A stretch of DNA of 64,000 nucleotides from Ehretia macrophylla (taxonomy: Eukaryota > Streptophyta > Magnoliopsida > Boraginales > Ehretiaceae): assembly GCA_037974665.1 (NCBI GenBank), contig CM075775.1, positions 35,304,152-35,368,151 on the forward strand, written 5' to 3'. The translations under genes were made by a program, and so were the position numbers. Within the stretch, counting starts at the first letter, position 1, and each line of letters starts with the position of its first letter. Shown here in pieces: positions 34,701 to 45,949 of this stretch. A model generated the notes under the pieces. The model searched no databases and was not told where the DNA came from. It saw only the letters and a program-made list of their open reading frames with translations.

Positions 34701-37092
34701 TAAAATATGAAGTCATTCTGAAGAGATACATCAACGGGTGCTGATAAGAGGTCTAGAAGAGTTACAAATGTTTAATGTTCGTGCTGGCTTTCTGCATTTC
34801 CTTGAAAATTTAATCCATTATCCTCTCCTGTTAAGAGAAGATAAGGTTATCTGTAAGTCTTTGTTATTTAATCTGTGTTTCCATTGACATCTGTGCACGC
34901 CAAACTTGCTTGCAGGGTTTAACCATAGTTACACAAATACTAAAAAGAGGCGGGAAGTTTATTGCAAAGATTTTCCGAGGAAAAGACACCAGCCTCCTTT
35001 ACTGTCAGGTTAGTTGAGTATTTCTTAACAGTGTTGACAAATAAATGCCTGAAGTGACCCCACCCAAATAGAAAAGTAAAAGAAAAGAAGATAAAACGTA
35101 ACTGAAAAAGGTGTTATGTGTGTGTGTGTGTGAGTTTATTGCATTGTTTCAGTTATATTCTTTATGTGAAATTTTATTTTCCGTTGTTAGAGTATTTTTA
35201 GCTTCTGAACACCTTTCTTTTTTCCTTTCTGGTATATGAAATTGCCAATCATTCCTTTAAATAGATGATGGTTCTGAACAATTTATTCAGAAGAAGCCTC
35301 TTGGAGTGTATAAACTTGCTCTCTTCCTCCCTGCCCTTGCAAATGTTCTTCAATTTTCTGCATAGCTGTCATGGATGAGGTGCTTATTTGTCTATAATTA
35401 AAATTGGAAAAGAAGAGTTAATTTCTTAATTAACAGGTATCTGCTCTTATGTTGTAAAGATGTTTATCAATTTTCAATCGAAAGAAATCACATGCCATAT
35501 GTCATATCTGATTAACAGTTTCTTTTTGTGGGGAAAAGGGGAAAGAATAATGTCTGTTTTCTCAAATCAGATGGAGGTTATTAACTCTCTCTTGAATTCA
35601 GAAACTTAGGCTTGAGCTGTCTTCATTTTGAAATTTTAATCAATGATCTATCATTTCTCTAGTAACTAATTTGTGACGTCTCATGATTGGCTTTGTTTTT
35701 ATTGAGGAACTCCTAACGAGTTACATGTGGTGGACATTTCAAAACAGTCAACTAGATGTGTTCCATGTTCGCCAAGGTCTCTTGGTCAGCTTTATGGTGT
35801 CTTAATTGACTAGTAATAAGCAGTAGCAATCAGTCAAATTATATGGCTGGCTTCTTTGGCCTGATAGGTCTCTAAAAAGCACAAAAATCACGCCACATTC
35901 TCCATATTTGTCGTAAATAGGTTATAAGAAGCCATCGTTCACCCTATATCCCACCTATTTGGGAAAAGAAAGAACGCCTACTCTCACTCCTTATTTATGA
36001 TATAAATATGTTGCATTCCATAAGTTACTTTAGACTTTTGTTGACATGTGATTACTTTTTTGTCCTGTCTTTGTGTTAGCCTATTTAAATTAATTTGCTA
36101 TCTTGGATTACGTACATATCTTGTAACATCTAATAAGAGTTACCTTATTATTTGACAGTTTTTCTTGTTAGTGTGAATGAGATTCAGTGTTTAGTTGGAA
36201 TCTTGAGTTACAAACTGCTACTCAATGTGTAACGAGAACTGTATAGATTGCAACCTCCATAGGCTTTAACGATGTTTTGCCTTCATCTTGCAGCTCAAAC
36301 TATTTTTTACAGATGTGACTTTTGCAAAACCGAAAAGCAGCCGTAATTCAAGCATAGGTGAGGAGCTGAACTCCTTTTGTCTATCTTCTCTTGTGGATTG
36401 GTCTCATCCAGAGTTAGTTAAAAAATCTAGAGACATCAAATGCAATGTTGAGGAAGGATCGAGTGCCAGTTACTCTTCATGAAATCTTTGGTGGCGTTTG
36501 ATGGAAAATGGGCAAAGCTATGGAGAAATATTAATATGTTCCTTTCTCTTACATTTTTGCAGAGGCATTTGCGGTTTGTGAGAATGATTCTCCTCCTGAA
36601 GGGTTTAATGAGAAAGATCTGCACTGCCTCCTTGAAAAGGTTGGAAGTCCATCTGGCGCAGATGATCTGGGTAATATTCACTTGCTAATACTACTAGGTT
36701 ACGATATTGTATCGATTGATCCAATCTCTTGTATGTTTGATAAATCTGTTTCACATTGCTTTTTCTCCTGTGATGTGGCATCCTTCATAAATTCTTTTAT
36801 ATGATGTAATTTGATCAATTCTTCTCTATTCATTTTCTATTTGCATAACAGATTGCAGCAGTGGGTGGTTAGAAGGCCAAATAAGTTGTATATCCCATTT
36901 CTCGCTTGTGGAGACCTTAGCGGGTATGACTCAGACTGCTCATACCCACTTCCTAAAGTTGAAAGTGGAACTTATCAAAACCTCGATCCAGTACAACCTC
37001 CAATCGTGCCCCCATATAAGCGAGCTCTAGAAATGAAGAAAGCTTCAAGTCATGGAATCCAAGATTTCGAGAAGCTCTCTCTTGATCCCTGA
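31701..37092 (+). pseudogene. TRM7: TRM7/FtsJ-type tRNA 2'-O-methyltransferase gene, 11 exons, damaged
   Basis: TRM7 enzymes methylate the 2'-OH of tRNA anticodon-loop residues 32 and 34 with S-adenosylmethionine. Exons: 31701-31727, 31836-31929, 32379-32428, 33111-33160, 33423-33528, 34306-34366, 34463-34515, 34916-35008, 36294-36357, 36563-36670 and 36852-37092. Phases fit at every junction. Motifs: [91 protein letters not shown] and AFAVCENDSPPEGFN. Damage: the exon 2 acceptor reads GCAT instead of GCAG; the conserved Trp-Arg after KEEG is Cys-Cys; the SAM-binding AAPGSW is AALGSW; one C is missing near 36876-36878, so translation leaves the conserved tail and stops at TAG 37028-37030 instead of TGA 37090-37092. 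Probably a recently inactivated duplicate. A reduced-function gene is not excluded. Confidence 0.82.
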
Positions 37093-39182
37093 TATTATAC
37101 CTATACTATGTTTTTGCCGAATCTCAGGAGATGGAATTTTGTTCAGTTGAAATTTATGTCATCCATTTGGAGAAGGTAATCACCTAAGTGCATCCTGATT
37201 ATCATCTACTGTAGTTTAGATTGTGGAGATCTTTAAGCTGCTAGATTCTAGAGCCGGATAAGCGTCGTGTTCTCCTGTATGATCTCTGAAATTTAAGATT
37301 CATTCAGAAACTCTTGATATCTAAGCACTAATAAACAATGAAAGTAACCTCTCTCATCTAAAAACGTAAACTTTTAGAGACGAATTTGTTGTAATTATTT
37401 ACTGTGTTGAACAATAATTCCAAGACTTGATTACTAATTAATTCATGGGATTCCAACCTCTAACCAGGAAGATTAATTAAATCAAGCCAGCTAATGGACA
37501 AAATGTTGTCTATGTTTTCTAGTGCAAGTCAAGTTCAACTATAATAGTTTATGGCATTTCACACGCACATGAAATGGCAAAGAGGGTAGTTTATGTCTGA
37601 ATGCAAAAGTTTTATAAAAGCAAGTGGGCAGCTCAAATGCTATATATTCCACAAGTTGACCAGCCACAACCATGTTTCAATTCTCTTCCAAAAGGACTTT
37701 TATTCTGCAAAAGTTTTGTACTTCATGCTCCACTTCATTATCTGATTACCCACAACACATTGTGTGTGTGTGTGTGTGTGCGCATATGTGCCTGAAAAGC
37801 AGCTAGGAGAGTCAGCTTTTGGAAGTAAGGATAGTGAAGTATTTAAGATTTTGGTTCTTGATTCTACAGTCCTATAATCAATAAATGTTGAAACTGTGGT
37901 GATCAGGTCGTTATTTGACCATTTCAGTCAATTCTTGCGTGTTATAGTTTTATAATTTCATTACATTATGGATTTGTATTTATCATTTCTTGTTTGAATT
38001 GATGTTAACAGATATCATGGTGCAAATCCTTCTGCTCTAAACTTGACAATCTGATACAATCTTGGTCCTTGCATTTCCTGGATTGAGGTGACCAGTCTAA
38101 TAAAAAATGCTAACTCCTATCAAAGGTAACTCAGCTTTTTTTTTTTTTTGGTTCTTTTTTTGCAGAATTTTGACTAAATATTTAAATTTACAAGTTAATT
38201 CTTTTGTTTGAATTCGTAATCATGATAAGTGATTGTCTAATAATGAGCAATGAATATCCCGTCTTTTAGCAGAAATAGGATGTATTGATCTCATTACTCA
38301 TATGATATATTTTATCAATGTCAACTAAGTATAGTACGTAAATGGATCCCGGTTGTTCAATCATTTGATAACCAAGAATCATTCTCTCATATCTGTTATG
38401 TGAATATAGACCAAGTTTAGAGAATAAGTGGATTCATTTATGATTGGTATGCATCTAAGGCTTCTTTTTGTTTCTCTACCTTGGCAGTTCTGATCTGGGC
38501 TGACTTTTTGGCTTTGTATGCAATGTGGGTATTGATTACATACCTAACTGAAGTATGGAAACTAAGTATCATGCACGCAGCTGGAATATTGAACATCTGG
38601 GGTGGCATCGTACGCCATTAGGCTTAGCTTACCTTGTGGATGCTTGCCTCAGAAACTACACGGTTCTTGCACCGTCTAGCGTTGCTTTTACCATTGTGAG
38701 TTTATGTATCTCTTGCTTAAATTGCCGTAAAGTTTCCTTTCAATTGATTCCATTAGTATTATATGTTGCATTGTGTGATTGATTTGAATTGGAGATGTAA
38801 AACATAAGATAGACAAGTATTATACTAAGAAGCATTTCAGATTGAAGGCATTTAGCAGCTAAGACTTTTTGTGCATTCGAATTAAAGATGCACTAGGAAA
38901 AATAGGCGAGGACAAGAAAGACAAATTATTTGAAAAAACTGAAGTAAATAGACTTCCAAGATTATCTGTAAATCAATAGTAAAATTGAAGTATTTATGCC
39001 AAATAATTACAAATCTCAAGTTACGGCATGCAATGGTCTTAAGAATGTGAATTTTAAATAATCTAATTTTTCTTGTCTATTTTTATAATAGTTTGTTTAA
39101 TGTAATTTTTTCATATTTTTATATTTATAATTTGAAAATCCCAATACATATATGAATCTAAAATAATAAAAATAACTATTTT
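37093..39182. other. Intergenic region
   Basis: The 3' flank of the TRM7-like gene followed by AT-rich DNA with a (TG)10 microsatellite at 37761-37780 and a T12 run near 38139. An ORF at 38555-38782 has a protein-like first half but no family I recognise. Nothing else is supported. Confidence 0.45.
37761..37780. repeat. (TG)10 microsatellite
   Basis: Ten uninterrupted TG units followed by CGCATATGTG. Confidence 0.9.
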
Positions 39183-39790
39183 TTGTAGGAAATGGAAAAA
39201 AACGATGAAAGTCGTAATTTAAATCTTTCTTGCAGTAATTTAGGCATGAATTGTTGTAGATGAAAACGATTAAGTAGTTGATAAAAAATGGTCGTGACAA
39301 TACTACTTCTCGGGAATCGTATATTGGTTTAGTGGTAATATTAATCGCTAAGCATGCTAGAGGTTGTGAGTTCGATCTCACTAGTTACTTTTTACTAGTT
39401 ACTTTTTACGGGATTACATTTAGGCCTTCCATTAATCCCTAATTTAAAGTATCTTAAGAAATGGAAAAAATGATGAACTCGTTATTTAAATCTTTCTTGC
39501 AGTAATTTAGGCATGAATCACAGTAATAGCGATGAAAATGGTTAAGTAGTTGATGAAAACAGGACCCCAATGGTCATCCTAGTTGGTTCGCGGGGTTGTT
39601 GTCTAACCGGGCAATCTGGTTTCGACTCTCCATAGTTGATGAGACTTTGCACGTGAGAGGTTGTGTGTAAAAAACGGATAGTGGAAAAAATGGAAATGAA
39701 AAAAAAAATAGCAATCATAATTGAAATCGTACATTTAATTGGCATGACCTTTTTTAATAGTGATAAAAATAATTAAATAGTTGATGAATG
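39183..39790. repeat. Tandem units carrying tRNA-like, SINE-like cassettes
   Basis: The block GAAATGGAAAAAA through TTCTTGCAGTAATTTAGGCATGAAT to TTAAGTAGTTGATRAAAA occurs at about 39188-39290 and 39460-39558, with a third partial copy near 39755-39790. After the first two blocks comes a short segment with tRNA-promoter-like boxes. At about 39325-39380 these are TGGTTTAGTGGTAAT and GAGTTCGATCTC; at about 39570-39630, TCCTAGTTGGTTCGCGG and GGTTTCGACTCTCC followed by TGCACGTGAGAGGTTGTGTG. A- and B-box order suggests tRNA-derived SINE heads. They do not fold as convincing tRNAs by eye, so I do not call tRNA genes. Confidence 0.45.
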
Positions 39791-40211
39791 CAATAACTAC
39801 ATCTCTCAAAAATCGTATCTAAAAGCAAAAAATTGAAGGAATGTCATGTCCTTGCCAGATTCGAATTTCCTACGTTGTTATATTCGAATGCAATATGTCA
39901 AATCCACTCACATGAATTAACCCTACTCACCAACCTCAAACACAACTACCACAATGCAAGGAAGGGTAATGAATAAAGGACTGAATTAGTGAGGAGGATT
40001 TATCCTAGCTGTATAAATTTAACGTGTGTATAGTTGAAATTTGTGTATAAAAGAAAGGGGATGTAGTAGATCGGATGAGTTGAGAGGGAAAAAGAAAAAG
40101 GAATACGATATATCAGGTTAGTGCTTACGTTGTATATGCCCATTTTATTTGTTGAAGTACGTTTGAATATCACAACATTTTCCTTGTATCACTTGGTTAA
40201 TAAGTGCACTA
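39791..40211. other. Intergenic stretch before the FRS pseudogene
   Basis: AT-rich with no gene recognised. Confidence 0.4.
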
Positions 40212-40484
40212 AGTATATCTTACTGTAATTTACTCATCGTAATACGTAGCTAATCTTCGGACAATCATAGTATTATATGAATGTATATTTTGCATAGAGT
40301 GGCTTTACTATTTTGCATGGATCATGTTTTACGTAAAATATTTGGTGCATGTATAGTCCTTCACGTTTATAATCGATTATTAGCGTAAACTTTTTATAGT
40401 AAATAAACAGCAGTATAATTTGCTGTAACTTACTCATCATAACAGGTAGCTAATCTTCCGAAAGCCGTAGTATTATAAAGATGG
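40212..40484. repeat. 75-bp direct repeat just upstream of the FRS start codon
   Basis: Copies at 40212-40284 and 40412-40484 share TTTACTCATCGTAATA/CTTACTCATCATAACA, GTAGCTAATCTTC and TAGTATTATA at a 200-bp offset. The second copy overlaps the ATG at 40481, so the duplicated unit covers the promoter-proximal leader. Confidence 0.6.
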
Positions 40485-42733
40485 ATAGTGCTTCAATGGA
40501 TTCCTCTTCTTTTGATGTCAGTTCGTTAAGGAAATAAGATATATTGAACATGACATTCACATCAGAGGATGAAGCATTTCAATTTTACAACAGTTATGTA
40601 CGTGCAATTGGTTTTAGCATTAGAAAAGACACGGTGCATTAAGATGAAATAACTGATCAAACAGTGAATATGTTATATGTTTGTTACAGAGAGGGTGTCC
40701 GAAGAGAAAAATACTTGAAAAGGGAAAATCGACAGAGATAACATCGAGACTTAATTAGATGTGAGTGTAAGGCCAAGCTTCACATCAAGATTAACAGAGC
40801 AACCGGGTGTTATATGGTCACATTATTTCAGGAGGAGCATACACACGAGTTGGTACCCACATATGCGGTGTCACACCTCCGTTCTCACCGGAAAGTAGAT
40901 GATGGACATGGGGCTGGAGCCCAATCAATGACTAGAGCTGGAATACGACCGTGTAGGGTTATGGATCATTGTAACTATCTGGTTGGCGGGTATCATTCTG
41001 TAGGATTCACGAGAAAAGATTTATACAATTACTTGGACCGTGAACGAAATGAGGAAATTGTTGAAGGGGATGCTAAGGTTGCTATAGGCTATTTGTTGGG
41101 AAAATCAGAGGGTGACCCGAGGTTCTTTTTCGAGTACACGGTGGACGAGAATAAGCGGTTGGACAAGTTGTTCTAGACGGATGGGCGGTCAAGAGATGAA
41201 TTTGCGGTATTCGGTGACGTATTGATTTTTGATGCCACATACAAAACCAATGCGTATCGATTTCCTCTTGTTCTCCTGGCGGGGTCCAACAACCACCGAA
41301 ACACGTGTATTTTCAGGGCTGCACTCATACAAACTGAGACAACAGAGTCTTACATATGGGTGTTGAACATATTTCTCACTGCGATGGATAATAAGATGCC
41401 TATATACATTGTAACGGATGGAGACAGGGCAATGATAGCAGCGATCGCAACCGTTCCTACATGCCTCTCATCGACTGTGCAAGTGGCATCTGCTATGAAA
41501 TGCAGCCCAGAACGTGAGCCTACAAGATTTCAAAACAATTTTCAATAGATTAATGTCCCTTAGGTGCTCCGTTAATGATTTTGAGGTTGAGTGGAACAAA
41601 ATGGTCATTGAACATGGTCTAGAGGATAACATTTGGGTAGCATGTGCGTATGATAGGAGGCGTATGTGGGCAGAAGCGTCATTTCTTTGCGGGCATAAGG
41701 AGTACGCAGCATTGCGAAGGTATGAATGCGTTTTTTAATAGTTTTCTTGGTCTAAACCGAAGGTTGATTGATTTTGTGAGAGACTACCATAAGGGGTTGG
41801 AAAGGTTGCAAATTAATGTTATCAATAGAGAAGTTCAAACGAATTATACCAGACCAGTGTTAACGACATTCCTAGTGGATTTTGAATGGCATGCTTCCAA
41901 AGTTTACACCAGGGAAGTCTTTAAGAAGGTTAGAAAGCATATTTTACTGCTGGCAAATCTATGGCACGAGGAGATTATTCCCCACACAGCCTATTGTCAA
42001 ACTTACGTGATTGCGGATTACGATAAGAAAAACATGTTGTACCGCGTTCAATTTAATGGTGCTACCATGGAGGTCCTTTGTGAATGCAAGAGGATTGAGT
42101 CAACGGGAATGCTTTGTAAGCACGTGATATATGTTTTCAAATGTGAAGGTTTAAAAGAGATTCTGGCGTCTTGCATTCAATCCCGTTGGACGCCAGATAT
42201 CAGTAAGGATTTCAGGCACAAGAACTTATCGACTGTGACGCCGGAGGAAATGGAGATAACCCGTCATGGGTACATCGTCTCAAAATGTTCGAAGTTGGCT
42301 TTATATGCGAAGAAATCAAGCCGTGGATATATGAAAATTATAAATAGCATTGGACACCTAATTGCTCGTGCCAAAGAAATCTGGGTGGAAGATATGATTT
42401 CATCAGGGCAAGAATTTGGTCTGTCAGAATCAATTCAAATTGATGTTTTGGATCCGAAGCGAGCGAAGACAAAAGGTTTGAAGGGTAAAGCTCCAGAGCG
42501 AAAAAAAAACCAGTTAGGCGATGTCAAAAATGCCAGTTAGTCCATTAATAAATAATTGTTAGCTCCTTTAAATTATTGTTCAAAATTTGATAATTTTTTA
42601 ATAAATTTCTTTTGGTTTGTAGGCTTCCAGGACATCAAGCCAACACATGCCCTAAACAATGAAATGATGGGTCTGACGATGAAAGTGAGGTGCCACAAAT
42701 TGGATTGGATGATATGTCTAGCCAAGCAGATTA
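40481..42733 (+). pseudogene. FAR1-related (FRS) gene, transposase-derived, inactivated and truncated
   Basis: FRS proteins descend from Mutator-like transposases and act as DNA-binding transcription factors. From ATG 40481 one frame gives the FAR1 DNA-binding domain (SEDEAFQFYNSYVRAIGFS, YREGVRREKY). It is broken by TAA at 40535 and further stops near 40637 and 40739. The MULE transposase-like domain follows (VLIFDATYKTNAYRFPLV, IVTDGDRAM), with TAG 41174-41176 replacing Trp in FWTDG. Near 41460-41500 the frame shifts to SHRLCKWHLL plus a TGA for Trp. Another shift near 41690 leads into STQHCEGMNAFFNSF and the SWIM zinc finger CECKRIESTGMLCKH (about 42082-42126). A one-base slip in an A run near 42501 is followed by a CCHC knuckle split by an intron: RCQKCQ ends at 42535 and LPGHQANTCP starts at 42623. 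The last exon is cut at 42733 by an LTR. Confidence 0.85.
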
Positions 42734-44990
42734 TGTAATGCCCCAATCTCTCATGAGACTGGGACTCCTATTTATCATGCTATTCTTACCCAATTTCAAA
42801 CCCTAGGCACAAAATTTAGGGGAACACGGACGGAGTTTTCCCTATATATAGGACTATCTAAAAACCTGCAAACAACAACATACAACCACAAGACCATAAT
42901 CCACAACTTCAATATGTTTCATCCCTATCAGCATGCAAGTCAACTAAACCGAAGAGTAAACAATTGAAGTTATTACAAACCACTAGCACCTTACTATCAC
43001 CCAAGACTAAAACTTTAATATTACATTTCTTAATATAACACAAATACATATATGACCATAAGGTCTCAAATAGTATACAGTCATATAATGTACACATTCT
43101 TCCTTGTTCTACACACTGATAGAGTAGACAGGCCACACGAGAGGCAATTTCATTTCCAGCTTATAGCACTGATCCTAAAAGGTGTTAGAAACGAGTGTGA
43201 GTATACAACATGTATACTCAATGAGGGAGGTGATGCAGCATACCGAGGCGTGCAATATGATATGCAATCACAAGAAGTCATATATATATAACATAAAACA
43301 ACAAGATTAAATAGCCAAGTAATTAACCACATTAAAAAGGATACGGTTCCACTTCAAGTCTTCAATCTCGAACCATGAGTCACAAACTTCACGCAAGTGT
43401 CGGCAAACCCTTACTCCACCAAGTTGGGATACTCCGTATGTATCCCGATCCTACGACCCTTTCTCCTGAGGGAGCTCCATATGCCCAGCAGGTAAACCAC
43501 GCCTCTGGGGTAGTGGACTATACTCAGCGAGAAAGGAAATAAGCACCATGGTAGTCGAGGGAGCACGGCAAGCCCGATACCACCCATGTTTCTCGACGCT
43601 ACCATGTCCGAAAAAGTTGCGTAACCCCGAGTCAAGATCACGAGAGCCAAGTAACATATACATGATAATTTACAAGCAATATAAGTAAGAAAACAATATA
43701 AACTAAATAACTAACATTTATAGCATAGCATTATCCAACATAATTTATATACAACAGAGAAATGCAAATAAGATGCAACTCCCTCACCTTGGGTCTGGAT
43801 AAATACGCAAGAAGATAGCTCTGATTTACTCCAAACTTTCTCAAATTAGCTCGAATATGCAACCCTAGGGTGTTAATATAAGTTTAGCAATTAACTATAT
43901 CAATTCCAACTAAACTCTTACTTAACTCAACCCTACAACATTAGAAGCTAGATTTATAATCACTTATTCACACAAGTTCATAACCCACACACAATTAAGC
44001 TACAATGTTCACCTTACCATATCATTAGACAACATAAGATATATTAGAAGCATCAAATACCATTAAGTTAAGATCATAAGTTATAAATTCCAATTACTTT
44101 TAATTACAATAATCAATAATCATATAACTAGATGAGTTATCCTTATAGTCCTACTCACTTAGCATACAATGTTTATTAGAGTTTGATCTTAACAAAGTAC
44201 AAGTAATATAAATATTATAACAAGTTATAATCATTAAATATGAAAATAACTATACCAACACAAAGGGGTCAATGACTGATGATCACGAAACTTCACAAAA
44301 TGCTCACAAATGCCATATAATAACATGTAAAGGCAAGATATACAAGCACCAAAGCTAATTCAAAGGCTAAGCATGAAAACCCCGAGTTTCCCTTTTGTTA
44401 TACTAAGTCATTTAACTCCAAACCGAAAGCTAAAGCTCAAGATTCACCAACTAACTATTCTAATCTTCTAGTTACACATTATGGCACACTTACAACTCTT
44501 GAAATCATTCATTAACCCGAATTAGCCACAAAAGCCCCGATTACCCCTTTGTTCGTTTGTACTACAAGTATTTTAACCAAAGCTCAACTAAGAGTTAGAA
44601 AATCACATTTAGTCCCTACTTACCCTAAGAACACCAAATATATCAACCAAATTTACCCGGATTTACGTTTGACCCAAAACCTCTTTGTAACACAAGCCAT
44701 TTTTCTTCCAAACACAAGTTAATGTTCTAGTTAAGTGAGTAGGCTATTCCATACTTTTAATTATCCCTTATGGCACCCCTAGGACCCTAGAAACTACCCA
44801 ATTACCCGCGTTTAGCACAAAAGTCCCAATTTTTTCCTTGTGAGTTTGTACTATAAGTACCCTAACCGGGACTCAACCGAGATTTAGAAAAGCATATATA
44901 GCACCCATATAGCCTAAGAACACTAGATGTAATGGCCAAATTAACCCGGATTTGCATTAACCCCGAAATCCCTTTTTAAAAGTCGCCTAT
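42734..44990 (-). repeat. Gypsy-type LTR-like sequence inserted in the FRS gene
   Basis: The left edge TGTAATGCCCCAATCTC mirrors the TGTCACGCCCC edge of the LTR at 45950, and the segment at about 43415-43640 (CTCCGTATGTATCCCGATCCTACGACC, then CACCATGGTAGTCG-type text) is related to 46905-47060 of that LTR. It is therefore a related, distinct LTR in minus orientation. The right boundary is not sharp. A GATTA (42729-42733) precedes it, but no matching duplication is seen near 45000. Confidence 0.5.
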
Positions 44991-45539
44991 TTCATGTTTT
45001 AGCCAATTTTTGAGCAGTCGTTTTGGGCATTCCTTGACCTTATGTTGATTACTACCGCAACCATTACACCTTCCTGTTTTCCTCCAACAGTTTATCTCCA
45101 GATGACCTCTACGTGCATAGTGAGTACAACATGGGATTAGAGTAGTAGTAACACCTCCATAAGGGCCTCAAGCTACAGGAATATCTAAACCACCTTGGCA
45201 AACTTTCTCAACAAGTAGCTGCTCTAGGCTCTGTACTTGACTCGGTTGACTCGATCCTGCCACTTCCTGACTCTTTCCTCTCTCAGCTTTTATTGCCTCT
45301 AAAAGAACTTCACCATAGGTGAGAAACTGAAAAGGAGCCAAGCTAATTTGAATCTCGGATCTCAGCCCTTGAATAAATCTCTGGATCTTTTTCTCAATAG
45401 TCTGTACCATTTCAGGAGCATACTGGGATAGTTGATTCAATCGGGTTTCGTACTGTGCAACCGTCAAATCCCCTTGTTTGAAGGTCACGAACTCATTCCT
45501 TCGAAGTCTCCCTCTACTTCCAAGAACTCTTCCAACCAT
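44991..45539 (-). pseudogene. Gypsy-type gag fragment with zinc knuckles
   Basis: On minus from 45539: RRNEFVTFKQGDLTVAQYE, then LNQLSQYAPEMV, FIQGLRSEIQISLAPFQF and YGEVLLEAIKAERG. This is the retrotrans_gag pattern (EF..L.QG..TV..YE..F..L..YAP) of Ty3-gypsy elements. After a stop near 45168 the knuckle region is legible: a first knuckle CTHYARRGHLEINC with Tyr in place of the second Cys, then an intact CNGCGSNQHKVKEC (about 45063-45022). The N-terminal half of gag and everything after the knuckles, including pol, are missing. Confidence 0.75.
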
Positions 45540-45926
45540 TCTAAAAGAGGTAGCCCCAAATATGACATGTGTTTATATATACAATTATGCTACACGAGAA
45601 GCAAATGTGTACTTATACAATCATACCACATATGAACAACCATATCTTAATACATAGGATTGTATAATAAAACATTAACAACTAGTATACAGCCTAGCAT
45701 ACAAGAACCCACTGTAATTTACGGTGCACTTGAATCACATAGGCATGTTGAGCACCTAAAAAATATTGTTCACATTGGTTCACAAAAGTACATAATATTC
45801 AATGCTCAAAGCAATTAAAGTACATTAACACACATTAACACATATAAATAAGACATCATAATTACCTTAGGGCTTCTACCCATGGTCCGAGAGTTGAACC
45901 CGACTAATGCCTAGTTAGTAAACTAA

Positions 45927-45938
45927 GCTCTGATACCA
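45927..45938 (-). promoter_or_regulatory. Gypsy primer-binding site (tRNA-iMet)
   Basis: On minus TGGTATCAGAGC lies 11 nt after the LTR end GGGGCGTGACA at 45950. It matches the initiator tRNA-Met complement perfectly and defines the LTR above it as a 5' LTR. Confidence 0.88.
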
Positions 45939-45949
45939 TTCTACTAAGG

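Noticed and set aside
31701..37092. Annotating the TRM7-like gene as an intact CDS
   Set aside because: A non-AG acceptor, loss of invariant residues and a frameshift in the last exon occur together. A single defect might be an error; four are unlikely.
38555..38782. ORF starting METKYHARSWNIEHLGWHR
   Set aside because: The first half looks protein-like, but I recognise no family, and no adjoining exon or clear splice context supports a gene.
39308..39640. Functional tRNA genes
   Set aside because: Only A/B-box-like motifs are present. I could not find a consistent acceptor stem or anticodon arm.
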